From positions 1 to 61,490 of the forward strand of contig CANDRW010000006.1 in assembly GCA_947388675.1 (NCBI GenBank): 61,490 nt of DNA. The letters are read 5' to 3'. The notes beneath the pieces are model-generated. The model did not search any database, was not told the origin of the DNA, and saw only the letters and a list, made by a program, of their open reading frames with translations. Below are positions 42,733 to 52,656 of the stretch, piece by piece (position 1 is the first letter of the stretch; each line of letters starts with the position of its first letter). This DNA is from an uncultured Clostridium sp. GTDB lineage: Bacteria; Bacillota; Clostridia; TANB77; CAG-508. The position numbers and the translations under genes are program-made.

Positions 42733-43623
42733 TATTTCTTTTAAAGTAGTTAAATTATCCTGCATTGTTTGAACATAACTATTATTTGCCACATCGCCTA
42801 TTAATCCTGATTGTAAGCTAAAAATTCTCGCCCCTGTTTCATTTGCTAAAGTTTGTGCACTTTTCAAATCATCTTGACTATCTACTAATATTGCTGTTAT
42901 CTGCTCGCTTTTCATAGTTTCAATCATTTCTTTCATTTTTTCTGCTGATAAACTACTCTCTTCATGGTTTGTTTCGACTGAAATAATATCTAAACCAACT
43001 TCTTTGGCTAAATAGCTAAATGCTTCATTTAAGCAAATAGCCTTTTTTCCTTTTAAATTTGTTAATTCTGTTTGATATCTTTCTTGTAATTCTTTTAGCT
43101 GCTTTATATAGCTTTCTTTGTTTCTTTTATAAACTTCTTCATTTTCAGGATTTATCTGGCTTAATCTATTTGCAATTTCTTCTACTTGTAAGATATAGTT
43201 AGAAAGGCTTGTCCAAATATGATTATTTACTTCTCCATTTTCTTCTATTCTATTTGTAATATTTTTGCTACTATCAATGATTTGAATATTAGAATAGGTA
43301 TCCAATATCTTATCCATAAAGTTTTCTAAGCCTAATCCGTTTTGTATTACAACCTCTGCTTTTTCTAGTTTTTTCATATCTTGTGTACTCAAGGCATAGT
43401 CATGCAAACACCCTACACTGATATCTGTCATATTTACTAACTCTATATTTTGCGCACCTTGTGTAATATTACTTGTCATAATAAAAATAGGATAAAAAGT
43501 TGTCACAATTTTAAATTGTTCTTTTGCTTCTTGTTTTGGTGCTCCTACTCTTTTTCCTACAACACAAATTGCAACTATCATCACTACAATAACTAATATT
43601 GCAATACTAATTTTCTTTTTCAT
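42727..43623 (-). CDS. metal ABC transporter substrate-binding protein (ZnuA-like)
   Basis: Signal-anchor N-terminus, TFYPIFIMTSNITQGAQNIELVN...HDYALSTQDM. Confidence 0.88.
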   Translation of the reverse strand: MKKKISIAILVIVVMIVAICVVGKRVGAPKQEAKEQFKIVTTFYPIFIMTSNITQGAQNIELVNMTDISVGCLHDYALSTQDMKKLEKAEVVIQNGLGLENFMDKILDTYSNIQIIDSSKNITNRIEENGEVNNHIWTSLSNYILQVEEIANRLSQINPENEEVYKRNKESYIKQLKELQERYQTELTNLKGKKAICLNEAFSYLAKEVGLDIISVETNHEESSLSAEKMKEMIETMKSEQITAILVDSQDDLKSAQTLANETGARIFSLQSGLIGDVANNSYVQTMQDNLTTLKEIL

Positions 43624-43768
43624 GTCTTGCCCCTTTCTTATTTGCCTATCATATCACAAATATCCATTTTTTTCAAGTCTATAAAATCCTTAAGCTTTCT
43701 TTAAAATTGCCTTTACCACATTGACTTATCGCCTATTTTGCGGTATGATATAAGGAGCAATTTTAAGA

Positions 43769-46135
43769 ATGGGAGTTATGTTGAAATTTATGTTATGTTC
43801 AATTTGTAATAAAAATCAAGCTGTCATTTTCATTAACAAACAAGGTGAAGATGGCAAACAAAAAATGGAAGGATACTGTTACGAATGTGCTAAAAAGCAA
43901 GGTATCAATCCTATGGAATCTTTAATGAAACAAGCAAATCTTTCAGAAAAAGATTTAGATGATATGACAAAACAAATCGAAACTATGATGTCTGATTTAA
44001 CACAAAACATGGATGTTGATACTCTTTCTGAACAAATGGAAGATATCGATATGGACGATTTAAGTGAAGAAAAGTCACCAATTCAATTTGGTGCTATTCC
44101 TCTAGGCTCTATTTTCTCTGGTATGTTTGGAAATTCCAATCATGAAGAAGCTTCTGAAGATGCTACTTCTTCTAATAGTACTTCTGGTGAGAAGAAAAAA
44201 GTGAAAGTCAAAAAAGAAAAAGACAAACGTCGTAAATCTTTAGAAACTTTTGGTACTAACTTGACACAAAAAGCTAAAAATGGTCAATTAGACATGGTAG
44301 TTGGTAGAGATAAAGAAATTCAAAGAATGATACAAATCTTAAATCGCCGTAGCAAGAATAACCCTTGCTTAATTGGTGAGCCTGGTGTTGGTAAAACTGC
44401 TATTGCACAAGGTCTAGCTATTAAAATTGCAACTGGAAAGGTTCCTGCTAAGTTATTAAATAAAGAAGTATATTTACTAGATATGACCGCAGTCGTTGCT
44501 GGCACTCAATTTAGAGGTCAATTTGAGGCTCGTATGAAGTCTATTATTGACGAATGTAAGTCTTTAGGAAATATCATTTTAGTCATTGATGAAATTCACA
44601 ATATTATTGGTGCAGGTGATGCCGAACATTCTATGAATGCAGCTAACATTTTGAAACCTTCCCTATCCAATGGCGAAATTCAATTAATTGGAACTACTAC
44701 ACTAAAAGAGTACCGCAAATACATTGAAAAAGATAGTGCCTTAGAAAGAAGATTTCAACCTGTTATTGTAGAAGAGCCTTCTGTTACAGATTCTATTGAT
44801 ATTTTGGAAGGTATCAAAAAATATTATGAAGAATATCACAAAGTAAAAATCTCTAATGATGTAATTAAGCAAACAGTCATCATGTCTGAAAAATATATTC
44901 ATGACAGATTTTTACCTGATAAAGCAATTGATATTTTAGATGAAGCTTGTTCACGTATTAACTTAAATAACAAAGAACTATATGAACTAGAAGTATTGAA
45001 AAATCAACTAAAAGCTGTTCAAGAAGAAAAAGAAGAAGCTGCCCAAGCAGACTCTACTGAAGATTACAAAAAAGCTGCTGAATTAAAGACAAAAGAATGC
45101 AGTTTAATGGAACAAATTGATGAGTTGAATAAAAAATTAAAATTAAAGAGTTTAACTATTCAAGATATTGCAGAAGTAATTGAAAGCTGGACCAAAATTC
45201 CAGTAAAGAAAATTACAGAAGCTGAAACACAAAAATTATTAAGTTTAGAAGAAAACTTGCATAAAAGAGTAGTTGGACAACAAGCTGCAGTTGAATCTGT
45301 TTCAAGAGCCATTCGTCGTAATCGTGCAGGTTTAAAAAGTACGAGAAGACCACCATCCTTCATTTTTGTAGGACCTACTGGTGTTGGTAAAACAGAACTT
45401 GCTAAATCACTATCTTATGAAATGTTTGGCAAAGAAGATGCTATTATTCGTATTGATATGTCTGAATATATGGAAGGACACTCTACTTCTAAATTAATCG
45501 GTTCGCCTCCAGGGTATGTAGGTTATGATGATGCAGGACAATTAACAGAAAAAGTGAAACGTAACCCCTACTCTATCGTGCTATTAGATGAAATTGAAAA
45601 AGCACATCCTGATGTGTTTAATCTTTTACTTCAAGTATTGGACGATGGACGTTTAACAGATAGTCAAGGAAATACCGTTAGTTTTGAAAATACGATTTTG
45701 ATTATGACTTCTAATGCTGGTTCTAACCAAAATACCAATTCGATTGGTTTTGGAGGAACTAGAATGGACCAAAACAAAGTCATGGATAGTTTAAAAGAAA
45801 CCTTTAGACCTGAATTCTTAAATAGAATAGATGAAATCGTTATCTTCGAGCAATTGAATCAAGAACAATTATTACAAATTGTAGATTTAATGTTAGGAGA
45901 TACAAAAAAAGCATTAGCTGATAAAGATATTACTATGGTAGTATCTGAGCAAGCTAAAAAGTTTTTATTAGAAAAAGGAACTGATATTAAGTATGGTGCC
46001 AGACCTTTAAGAAGAGCTATTCAAAGATATTTAGAAGATGAATTATCTGATAAAATATTACGCAAAGAACTTTTGAATAGTCAAACTGTTACCATTGATA
46101 TTGCAGAAAACAAGCTAACATTTTCTATAGCATAA
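43769..46135 (+). CDS. clpE: Clp ATPase with N-terminal zinc finger (ClpE-like)
   Basis: CSICNKNQA...CYECAKK; two AAA modules GEPGVGKTAIAQ, GPTGVGKTELAK. Confidence 0.85.
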   Translation: MGVMLKFMLCSICNKNQAVIFINKQGEDGKQKMEGYCYECAKKQGINPMESLMKQANLSEKDLDDMTKQIETMMSDLTQNMDVDTLSEQMEDIDMDDLSEEKSPIQFGAIPLGSIFSGMFGNSNHEEASEDATSSNSTSGEKKKVKVKKEKDKRRKSLETFGTNLTQKAKNGQLDMVVGRDKEIQRMIQILNRRSKNNPCLIGEPGVGKTAIAQGLAIKIATGKVPAKLLNKEVYLLDMTAVVAGTQFRGQFEARMKSIIDECKSLGNIILVIDEIHNIIGAGDAEHSMNAANILKPSLSNGEIQLIGTTTLKEYRKYIEKDSALERRFQPVIVEEPSVTDSIDILEGIKKYYEEYHKVKISNDVIKQTVIMSEKYIHDRFLPDKAIDILDEACSRINLNNKELYELEVLKNQLKAVQEEKEEAAQADSTEDYKKAAELKTKECSLMEQIDELNKKLKLKSLTIQDIAEVIESWTKIPVKKITEAETQKLLSLEENLHKRVVGQQAAVESVSRAIRRNRAGLKSTRRPPSFIFVGPTGVGKTELAKSLSYEMFGKEDAIIRIDMSEYMEGHSTSKLIGSPPGYVGYDDAGQLTEKVKRNPYSIVLLDEIEKAHPDVFNLLLQVLDDGRLTDSQGNTVSFENTILIMTSNAGSNQNTNSIGFGGTRMDQNKVMDSLKETFRPEFLNRIDEIVIFEQLNQEQLLQIVDLMLGDTKKALADKDITMVVSEQAKKFLLEKGTDIKYGARPLRRAIQRYLEDELSDKILRKELLNSQTVTIDIAENKLTFSIA

Positions 46136-46162
46136 TTCGCTATATAATAAGGAGAAACATTT

Positions 46163-46762
46163 ATGGCAAAGCATATACCCAATATTTTAACAGTAGCAAG
46201 ATTTTTCTTGATACCATTTGTTATTTATTTTTTAGTAGTAGATAATTACTTTATGGCATTTATCTTTCTCACTATTTCAGGATTAACAGATGTATTAGAT
46301 GGTTTCATTGCTAGAAAATTTAACTTTATTACCAATTTTGGAAAGTTAATAGACCCTTTAGCAGATAAGGCAACACAAATTTCTGTATTAATTGCCTTAA
46401 TGCTAAAAAATATCATTCCTTTTTGGATGATTGCAATAGTTGCTTTAAAAGAAGCTGCTATGATAGCAGGTGCCTCTTTCCTTTATGGAAAAGAACTTGT
46501 AGTCTCTAGTAGATGGTATGGAAAATTATCTACTGTCCTATTCTACATTGCCATTGTATGTTCTTTTGGTATTAAGTATTGGAATACAATTGCAGAAGAC
46601 CCTATCAATTCAATAGGACCACTTCCACAATTTGATATGATAATTTATTACTTAGCTATTGCCACTACTATTTTCTCTCTTGTTATGTATTACATTACTT
46701 TCTATAGACAAGGATATTTGAAAAAAGAAAACTTGAAAATTGAAAATAAGGATAATATTTAG
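46163..46762 (+). CDS. pgsA: CDP-diacylglycerol-glycerol-3-phosphate 3-phosphatidyltransferase
   Basis: GLTDVLDGFIARKFNFITNFGKLIDPLADK. Confidence 0.95.
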   Translation: MAKHIPNILTVARFFLIPFVIYFLVVDNYFMAFIFLTISGLTDVLDGFIARKFNFITNFGKLIDPLADKATQISVLIALMLKNIIPFWMIAIVALKEAAMIAGASFLYGKELVVSSRWYGKLSTVLFYIAIVCSFGIKYWNTIAEDPINSIGPLPQFDMIIYYLAIATTIFSLVMYYITFYRQGYLKKENLKIENKDNI

Positions 46763-46782
46763 AGTAGCTTAACAATAGGAGT

Positions 46783-46947
46783 AGTAGATTAGATTTTATA
46801 TGTTGTACACATCTTCATACAGAATACAGAAAAAATAGGAGAAAATCAAAAGATTTATCTCCTATTTTTAGTATTCTGTAATTCGATTGTATTCGGGTCG
46901 CATTACTTTGTAATGCTCCACTCGTCACATATAAATTCTAATCTACT
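46783..46947. repeat. long-arm inverted-repeat element D with nested hairpin 46819..46879
   Basis: agtagattagattttatatgt / acatataaattctaatctact. Confidence 0.9.
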
Positions 46948-47005
46948 ATACACATATTGTTAAAGCTTTAATTTGTAATCACTCTGAAAATTGAAAGCAA
47001 CGATT

Positions 47006-47040
47006 AGTGTCCGTTTAACTAACGTCCCCCATCGGACACT
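47006..47040. repeat. REP-like hairpin related to 17071..17153
   Basis: agtgtccgtttaactaacgtcccccatcggacact. Confidence 0.7.
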
Positions 47041-47642
47041 CACTCAAAATCTTCTAATATAGAATGCAATTTGTCATCACCAATTGCTTTAATTCCTTCT
47101 TGTACTTTGATTAAATCCTCTTCTGTTAAGTATCTTGTTGCAATATCTGTATCTTCTTTCCATGTTTCTTGGCCTGTTTCATCTATCGTATAAATTCCTA
47201 ATACTTCTCCATGTTCTCTTACTACATAATGCATTCCGCAATATCCCTCTTTTTCTTGTGATACAATAATCTCATTGTTAGTCACACTTTCCAACTTCCA
47301 ATCTGCATACTGTACTTTTACTTGCTCTTCTGTCCAATTAATCCATTCTTCTGGAATTTCTTTGATTTCTTTAATCAAATGGTCACAGCCTTTAAAATAT
47401 TGTTTCTCTGTAATAGTACACTTTGGTGAAAGCTTTGTTTCTGATGTAGACGTAGATACTGCTTCGTCATTTTCTACCTTGTTCTCCTCTTGTTTCTCTA
47501 AATCTGCTAATTGTTTTGTCCCCATATTGCTATCTTTTGTTTTTTCTTGTTCATAGAAATATACTCCTGCTACAACACCAATAAAAAATAGTATCATAAT
47601 ACCCAAAACAATGGCTACTTTCCAACCTGTTCTCATACACAA
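47040..47642 (-). CDS. BofC C-terminal domain-like protein
   Basis: EKEGYCGMHYVVREHGEVLGIYTID; N-terminal TM. Confidence 0.5.
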   Translation of the reverse strand: MCMRTGWKVAIVLGIMILFFIGVVAGVYFYEQEKTKDSNMGTKQLADLEKQEENKVENDEAVSTSTSETKLSPKCTITEKQYFKGCDHLIKEIKEIPEEWINWTEEQVKVQYADWKLESVTNNEIIVSQEKEGYCGMHYVVREHGEVLGIYTIDETGQETWKEDTDIATRYLTEEDLIKVQEGIKAIGDDKLHSILEDFE

Positions 47643-47798
47643 TTCAACTCTCTTTCTTTATTCCATTTCTAAAGAGAAATAGATACTTCTATAGTTTAAT
47701 TTTAGTATGAGAAATTTTGGTAATAATTATTCATTTATTTGAAATTTTTGTTATTAAATGTTTTTTACTTTAAGACAGTTTGAATACTATAAATTGTA

Positions 47799-48851
47799 TT
47801 AAATTATTAAATAGTTATATGCGCAAGCACGAATTAAACGGTTGGTTATTGCTAAGCCTAGTTCTTTCTCTCCTACTCCTTCAAGGATAACCAAATCCAC
47901 TTGTTCCTTATCTACTTTTCTTAAAAGTGTAAAAATATTTTTCGCTACTTCTTCTAACGTTTCTCCCATATTCCATTTTTCTGTTGCTACATATCTATCT
48001 AAATGTTCTTCTTTTCCTATTACTAATACCTTTTTGTTGTCTTGTTTCATTTGATTTGTTATTTCATTTATTTTCTTAATCATCTTTTCTGCATTTTCAC
48101 TATATATCATCATACACTTTGTATTTGGCGCATAATGGCGATATTTCATTCCTGGAGAACTAACTACTTCATTTTGTTCTACTTTTTCTAAAACATGTCT
48201 ATCTATTTCTACTTCCTCTGCTACTTCTTCTAGTTGTTCTTTTGTAATCTTTCCTGGTCTTAAAATATCAATCATATCATTTTTTACTTTAATAACAGTA
48301 GATTCTAACCCTATATCTGTAAGTCCTCCATCTAAAATATAGGATACCTTTCCATCTAATTCGGTTATAATATCTTCTACCTTAGTTCCACTTGGTTTTC
48401 CTGAAACATTTGCACTAGGTGCTGCAATTGGTACACCTGATTTTTCAATTAGCTCTTTAGCAATTAGATTACTTGGCATACGTATTCCAACTGTCTCTAA
48501 ATTGGCGGTTACAATATTCGGTATTACTTCCTTGCTTTTTCTTTGAAAAATGATAGTCAAAGGTCCTGGCCAAAACTTTTCAATTAGTTTTCTTTCTAAA
48601 GTCCCTATATTCGTTACAATTTCTTCTACCATTTGAATATTGGATACATGCACAATTAATGGATTATCTTGCGCTCTTCCCTTTGCTATAAAAATCTTCT
48701 TTACTGCTTCTTCATCTAAAGCATTTGCTCCAATTCCATATACGGTTTCTGTTGGAAATAGCACTAGATTGCCTTTTCTAATTTCTCTAGCTGCTTCCTC
48801 TATTCCTTCTTGTTTTACTTTTTCCTTTTGATCTGAATATTTTGAAATCAT
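47799..48851 (-). CDS. L-threonylcarbamoyladenylate synthase (Sua5 type)
   Basis: GNLVLFPTETVYGIGANAL; C-terminal Sua5 domain. Confidence 0.95.
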   Translation of the reverse strand: MISKYSDQKEKVKQEGIEEAAREIRKGNLVLFPTETVYGIGANALDEEAVKKIFIAKGRAQDNPLIVHVSNIQMVEEIVTNIGTLERKLIEKFWPGPLTIIFQRKSKEVIPNIVTANLETVGIRMPSNLIAKELIEKSGVPIAAPSANVSGKPSGTKVEDIITELDGKVSYILDGGLTDIGLESTVIKVKNDMIDILRPGKITKEQLEEVAEEVEIDRHVLEKVEQNEVVSSPGMKYRHYAPNTKCMMIYSENAEKMIKKINEITNQMKQDNKKVLVIGKEEHLDRYVATEKWNMGETLEEVAKNIFTLLRKVDKEQVDLVILEGVGEKELGLAITNRLIRACAYNYLII

Positions 48852-48969
48852 ACTTTGTCTTCTTTCCTAATCTATCTCTTTTTGTGTTACACAAACTATT
48901 TAAACTTGTATTGTTTTATATTATATACCTACATTGACACTTTGTAAATATTTTCATTTGTATATAAAA

Positions 48970-49005
48970 ATCCCCTAATGCTTACACAGCACCAGGGGTT
49001 GGAAA
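48970..49005 (-). terminator. hairpin downstream of the 49019 ORF
   Basis: cccctggtgctgtgtaagcattaggggattttt. Confidence 0.7.
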
Positions 49006-49018
49006 ATGTTGCTTGCCC

Positions 49019-49240
49019 TTACTTGAGTCCAATGGCGGCAAGCTTGTTCTGGACTTCCTTGAGCTGGTTGATAGCCACAGTCACATTCTCACGACCAGTG
49101 TCCTCGTAGTCCGCTTTAGCGTCCTCAAGCACATAGCCGAGCTGCTCCAACTGAGCAATCAGTTCCTCGCACTGTTCATAGCACTGCTTCTCCCGCTCAT
49201 GATTCGGCAACTTCATAGTTACCATCCTTTCTAGGGACAT
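49019..49240 (-). CDS. orphan small protein of atypical composition
   Basis: GC-rich relative to flanks; in-frame CGG (GAG CGG GAG); own terminator. Confidence 0.55.
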   Translation of the reverse strand: MSLERMVTMKLPNHEREKQCYEQCEELIAQLEQLGYVLEDAKADYEDTGRENVTVAINQLKEVQNKLAAIGLK

Positions 49241-49299
49241 TCCCCAATTCTATTCACGACCTTTGGCCATGCTTTAATATTATATCATCTTTTTATGTA

Positions 49300-49560
49300 A
49301 ATTTCAATAGATAAATACTAATTTTTCTATATTATGAAGTGAAAATTTAAATTCCAGTTTTAAACTAAGTAAAAGGAATTTAGTCTTACACCCAATTCCA
49401 GTTGAATTGGTCTCTTGTATTTTGTCAGTAATATCTCCTATTGTTGGCGTTTCTGGCTCTGGTGGGGTTGGTTGATCTAGTGGATTAGTCGTTCCTCCAT
49501 TTCCTTCTAAATATTCATTAATTGTATTTATAATATTTTGTTTTAAATTATGTCAATATA
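49300..49560 (-). pseudogene. remnant of a secreted/pilin-like protein C-terminus
   Basis: Translation ...NIINTINEYLEGNGGTTNPLDQPTPPEPETPTIGDITDKIQETN... with no start. Confidence 0.4.
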
Positions 49561-49679
49561 TGTTATTTTTTGTTTTTCAAGTAACTAGCATTCTTGTAGG
49601 ATATATTCTAAAATTCTCTTTATGAAAAGAAATAGTACCTATCCAATAATTGGGTAGGTACTATTTATCCACTCATTTT

Positions 49680-49994
49680 TTATATTGATGCAAAATCTTC
49701 AAGAACATCTCTCAAAGCTACTGGTGTAACTTTATTTTTAATCAACAACTCTAGCATTTTCTCTGCTTCTTGCTCTTGGCTAAAAATATGACTGAACTCA
49801 CTCTTTTCCATGCAAGTTTCTACAGTATCTTCATGTGTTTTCATGATACCAATTCCATAAGGCTTTTCGACATTTTTTGGCATACATGTATGAATTTTGT
49901 AATATTCCAAGTTAACAGGAAATTCCTTTGTTACTCCATTACCTATCCAGTCACAAATCGACACATTACCATACACTTCAATTGACTTTTCCAA
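49680..49994 (-). CDS. hypothetical protein
   Basis: ORF with plausible coding content. Confidence 0.45.
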   Translation of the reverse strand: MEKSIEVYGNVSICDWIGNGVTKEFPVNLEYYKIHTCMPKNVEKPYGIGIMKTHEDTVETCMEKSEFSHIFSQEQEAEKMLELLIKNKVTPVALRDVLEDFASI

Positions 49995-50200
49995 AGCTTC
50001 TTACACCTCCCTTTTCTTTCGCACAGGCTTCATTATACAACAGACATATAATCTTTGCAAGTGTTTTCGTGTGACTTTTTTTGACAGTTTCGACATTTTT
50101 CTTATTTCCTAAATTTTGGAAATACTATAGGGTAAAATTTTTTCGATCATAATAGGAAAAGGAAAATTTAACTTCTACTTAAATTTTCCTTTATTTATCG

Positions 50201-51334
50201 CTATTTTTTTACTTTATAGTTCACGATAGAATTTTCTACTTCTTGGTAAATATTTTCTTCTACATTGTTCATAGAAATATTTTTTGCTCTTTCTCCCATT
50301 TTTCGTAATTCTTCTTTATCTTTTACTAAATTTTCAATCATATCATTCAATAAATCTGCTGTTAGGTTTTTATCTAAAATAATTTTAGCAGCATCTACTT
50401 TTTCTAATACTCTTGCATTATATTCTTGATGATTTTCTGTTGCAAATGGGAAAGGTATAAATATAGCTGGCTTTCCTACATTAGAAATTTCAGTAATCGT
50501 CATAGCTCCACTTCTACATACCACTAAATCAACAGCATTCATAATTTCTTCCATGTTATAGATATATGGTACTATTTTTACTTTATCTAAATGTTCTATA
50601 TCCATATTGCACTCTTTTAAGCCTTCTTTTACTTGTTCATATTGTGCAGGACCTGCTGCCCAAATAATTTGATAATTTACATTCTTACGTTTCTTTATAA
50701 TTCGTATTAAACTGTCATTAATGCTTTGTGCACCTTGGCTTCCACCAAAACATAAAACTACTGGTAAATTTTCTTGTAGTCCTAGTTGTTGCACTATTTG
50801 TGCCTTTTTATTCTCTGCTATTTCTATACACTTTACTTTTGTCGGAGTACCTGTTACTACAACCTTTTTTGCATTTGGAATTCTTGCCTTTGCATCTTCA
50901 AAGCCTAATAAAATAGTTTCTGCCTTTTTCGACAACATCTTAATCGCAATTCCTGGAAAGGCATTGCTTTCATGTAATACAATTGGTACATTTTCCTTTT
51001 TAGCTGCCATTCCCACTGGTACACAAATATATCCACCTGTTCCTATCATAACATCTGGTTGAAATTCTTGTATTATCTTTTTAGCTTCACCTATAGAACG
51101 GAAAGTTTTATACATCTTCTTAAAATTATCTAAAGAAATCTTACGGTTAAATCCATACGCTTGAATTGTTTTTAATTCATAGCCTGCTCTCGGAACCAAA
51201 TCATTTTCAAGTCCACGGTTTGTTCCTATAAAAATAATTTCTGAATTTGGCTCTTTCTCTTTTATTTTATTTGCTATTGCGATTCCCGGATTAATATGTC
51301 CTCCTGTCCCTGCTGCTGCAATTACCACTTTCAT
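50201..51334 (-). CDS. murG: UDP-GlcNAc-lipid II N-acetylglucosaminyltransferase
   Basis: AAGTGGHINPGIAIA; GGSQGAQSIN. Confidence 0.97.
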   Translation of the reverse strand: MKVVIAAAGTGGHINPGIAIANKIKEKEPNSEIIFIGTNRGLENDLVPRAGYELKTIQAYGFNRKISLDNFKKMYKTFRSIGEAKKIIQEFQPDVMIGTGGYICVPVGMAAKKENVPIVLHESNAFPGIAIKMLSKKAETILLGFEDAKARIPNAKKVVVTGTPTKVKCIEIAENKKAQIVQQLGLQENLPVVLCFGGSQGAQSINDSLIRIIKKRKNVNYQIIWAAGPAQYEQVKEGLKECNMDIEHLDKVKIVPYIYNMEEIMNAVDLVVCRSGAMTITEISNVGKPAIFIPFPFATENHQEYNARVLEKVDAAKIILDKNLTADLLNDMIENLVKDKEELRKMGERAKNISMNNVEENIYQEVENSIVNYKVKK

Positions 51335-51371
51335 ATTTTGAATTTCCTTTCTAATATTATATTATTTTTAT

Positions 51372-51455
51372 GCAATTAATGGATATAACAATAGTGAAGT
51401 CCGTGCAAGAAGAGCAATGTACAGCAAGGACAAACAGTGTTATATCCATAATTGC
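51372..51455. repeat. long-arm inverted-repeat element E
   Basis: gcaattaatggatataaca / tgttatatccataattgc; core AGTGAAG...AAGGACAAAC. Confidence 0.9.
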
Positions 51456-51474
51456 TTATATAATTCATAAAATT

Positions 51475-52636
51475 TTAACTCTTCTGCCCCGCTCGTGAAA
51501 TATTCAGCAATATACCGTACACTACTTAATAAAATAAGTAATGCTGTACCACCATAACTAAAGAATGGTAATGGTATACCAGTATTTGGCATAGAAGATG
51601 TTACTACTGCGATATTCATAATTACCTGAATAGCCACCAAGCTAGTAATACCAGTTGCAAGTAATCCACCAAAAGTATCTGGTGCCTTCATTGCAATCAA
51701 AATTCCTCTCCAAATAAAAATAGCAAATAATGCGATAATGATAGCACATCCTACAAATCCTAATTCTTCTGCTACAATAGAAAAGATAAAGTCATTTTGT
51801 GGTTCTGATATATATAAATATTTTTGTTTACTTCCGCCAAGCCCTGTTCCAAATAGACCACCTGAGCCAATCGCATATAAACTTTGCACTACTTGCCACC
51901 CTGTATCAGTTGCATCTGCCCAAGGATCTAAAAAAGATATAATTCTGGTAATACGGAAACTGTCTGAGCCTCCTGTACTTGAAGTAATTTTATAAAATAA
52001 ATATGCACCTGCTGCGGCCCCCACTCCTAATCCCGCAATCATAAAATGAAGCATTCTAGCTCCTGCAATAATCATCATTACACAAGTAATCAATCCAATA
52101 ATTAAAGAAGCACTTAAGTGATTTTGTATAAAAAATAGAATAGCAATTGGTGGAATAATAAAGACAAATGGTCTAATAAATCCTTTCCACAAATCTCTCA
52201 TTTCATTTTTATGGTCTGATAAATAGCCTGCAAAAAAGATAATTAGACCAATTTTCGTAAACTCTGATGGCTGAAATTGTCCTAATCCTGGAATAGCAAC
52301 CCACCTAGTTGCACCACCTGCTGAGACTTTTATTCCTGGAATTAAAACCAATAGCAAAATTCCTACTGAAATACCATAAATTATCCAATAGAATTTCTTA
52401 TAAAAACGATAATCTATTTTAGAAATAAAAAACATTGCAGCTAGCCCTAAAATAGCAAAAAGTAACTGCTTTCCTGCATATTCATAGCTCTCTCCCCCCT
52501 CTGCTAAAGCAGATGGAGCTGATGCTGATAATACCATAACAATTCCTAAAGCAAGCAAAATAAATACGACAATACAAAGAATAAAGTCAAAAGGATTATT
52601 CATAAATTTAGAAGTTTTTTTTGCTTTTGTTGCCAT
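51475..52636 (-). CDS. ftsW: FtsW/SpoVE-type SEDS protein, requires +1 shift at CGG 51517..51515
   Basis: SEDS motifs; skipping C gives ...SYGGTALLILLSSV-GILLNISRAGQKS* (stop 51477..51475), the conserved SEDS C-terminus; frame 0 gives a non-conserved tail. Confidence 0.92.
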
Positions 52637-52656
52637 AATTAGCTAACATCCTTTCT

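Noticed and set aside
51440-51474. Inverted-repeat arm encoding the ftsW C-terminus
   Set aside because: After the CGG +1 shift ftsW ends at 51475, so the overlap is an artefact of the frame-0 ORF.
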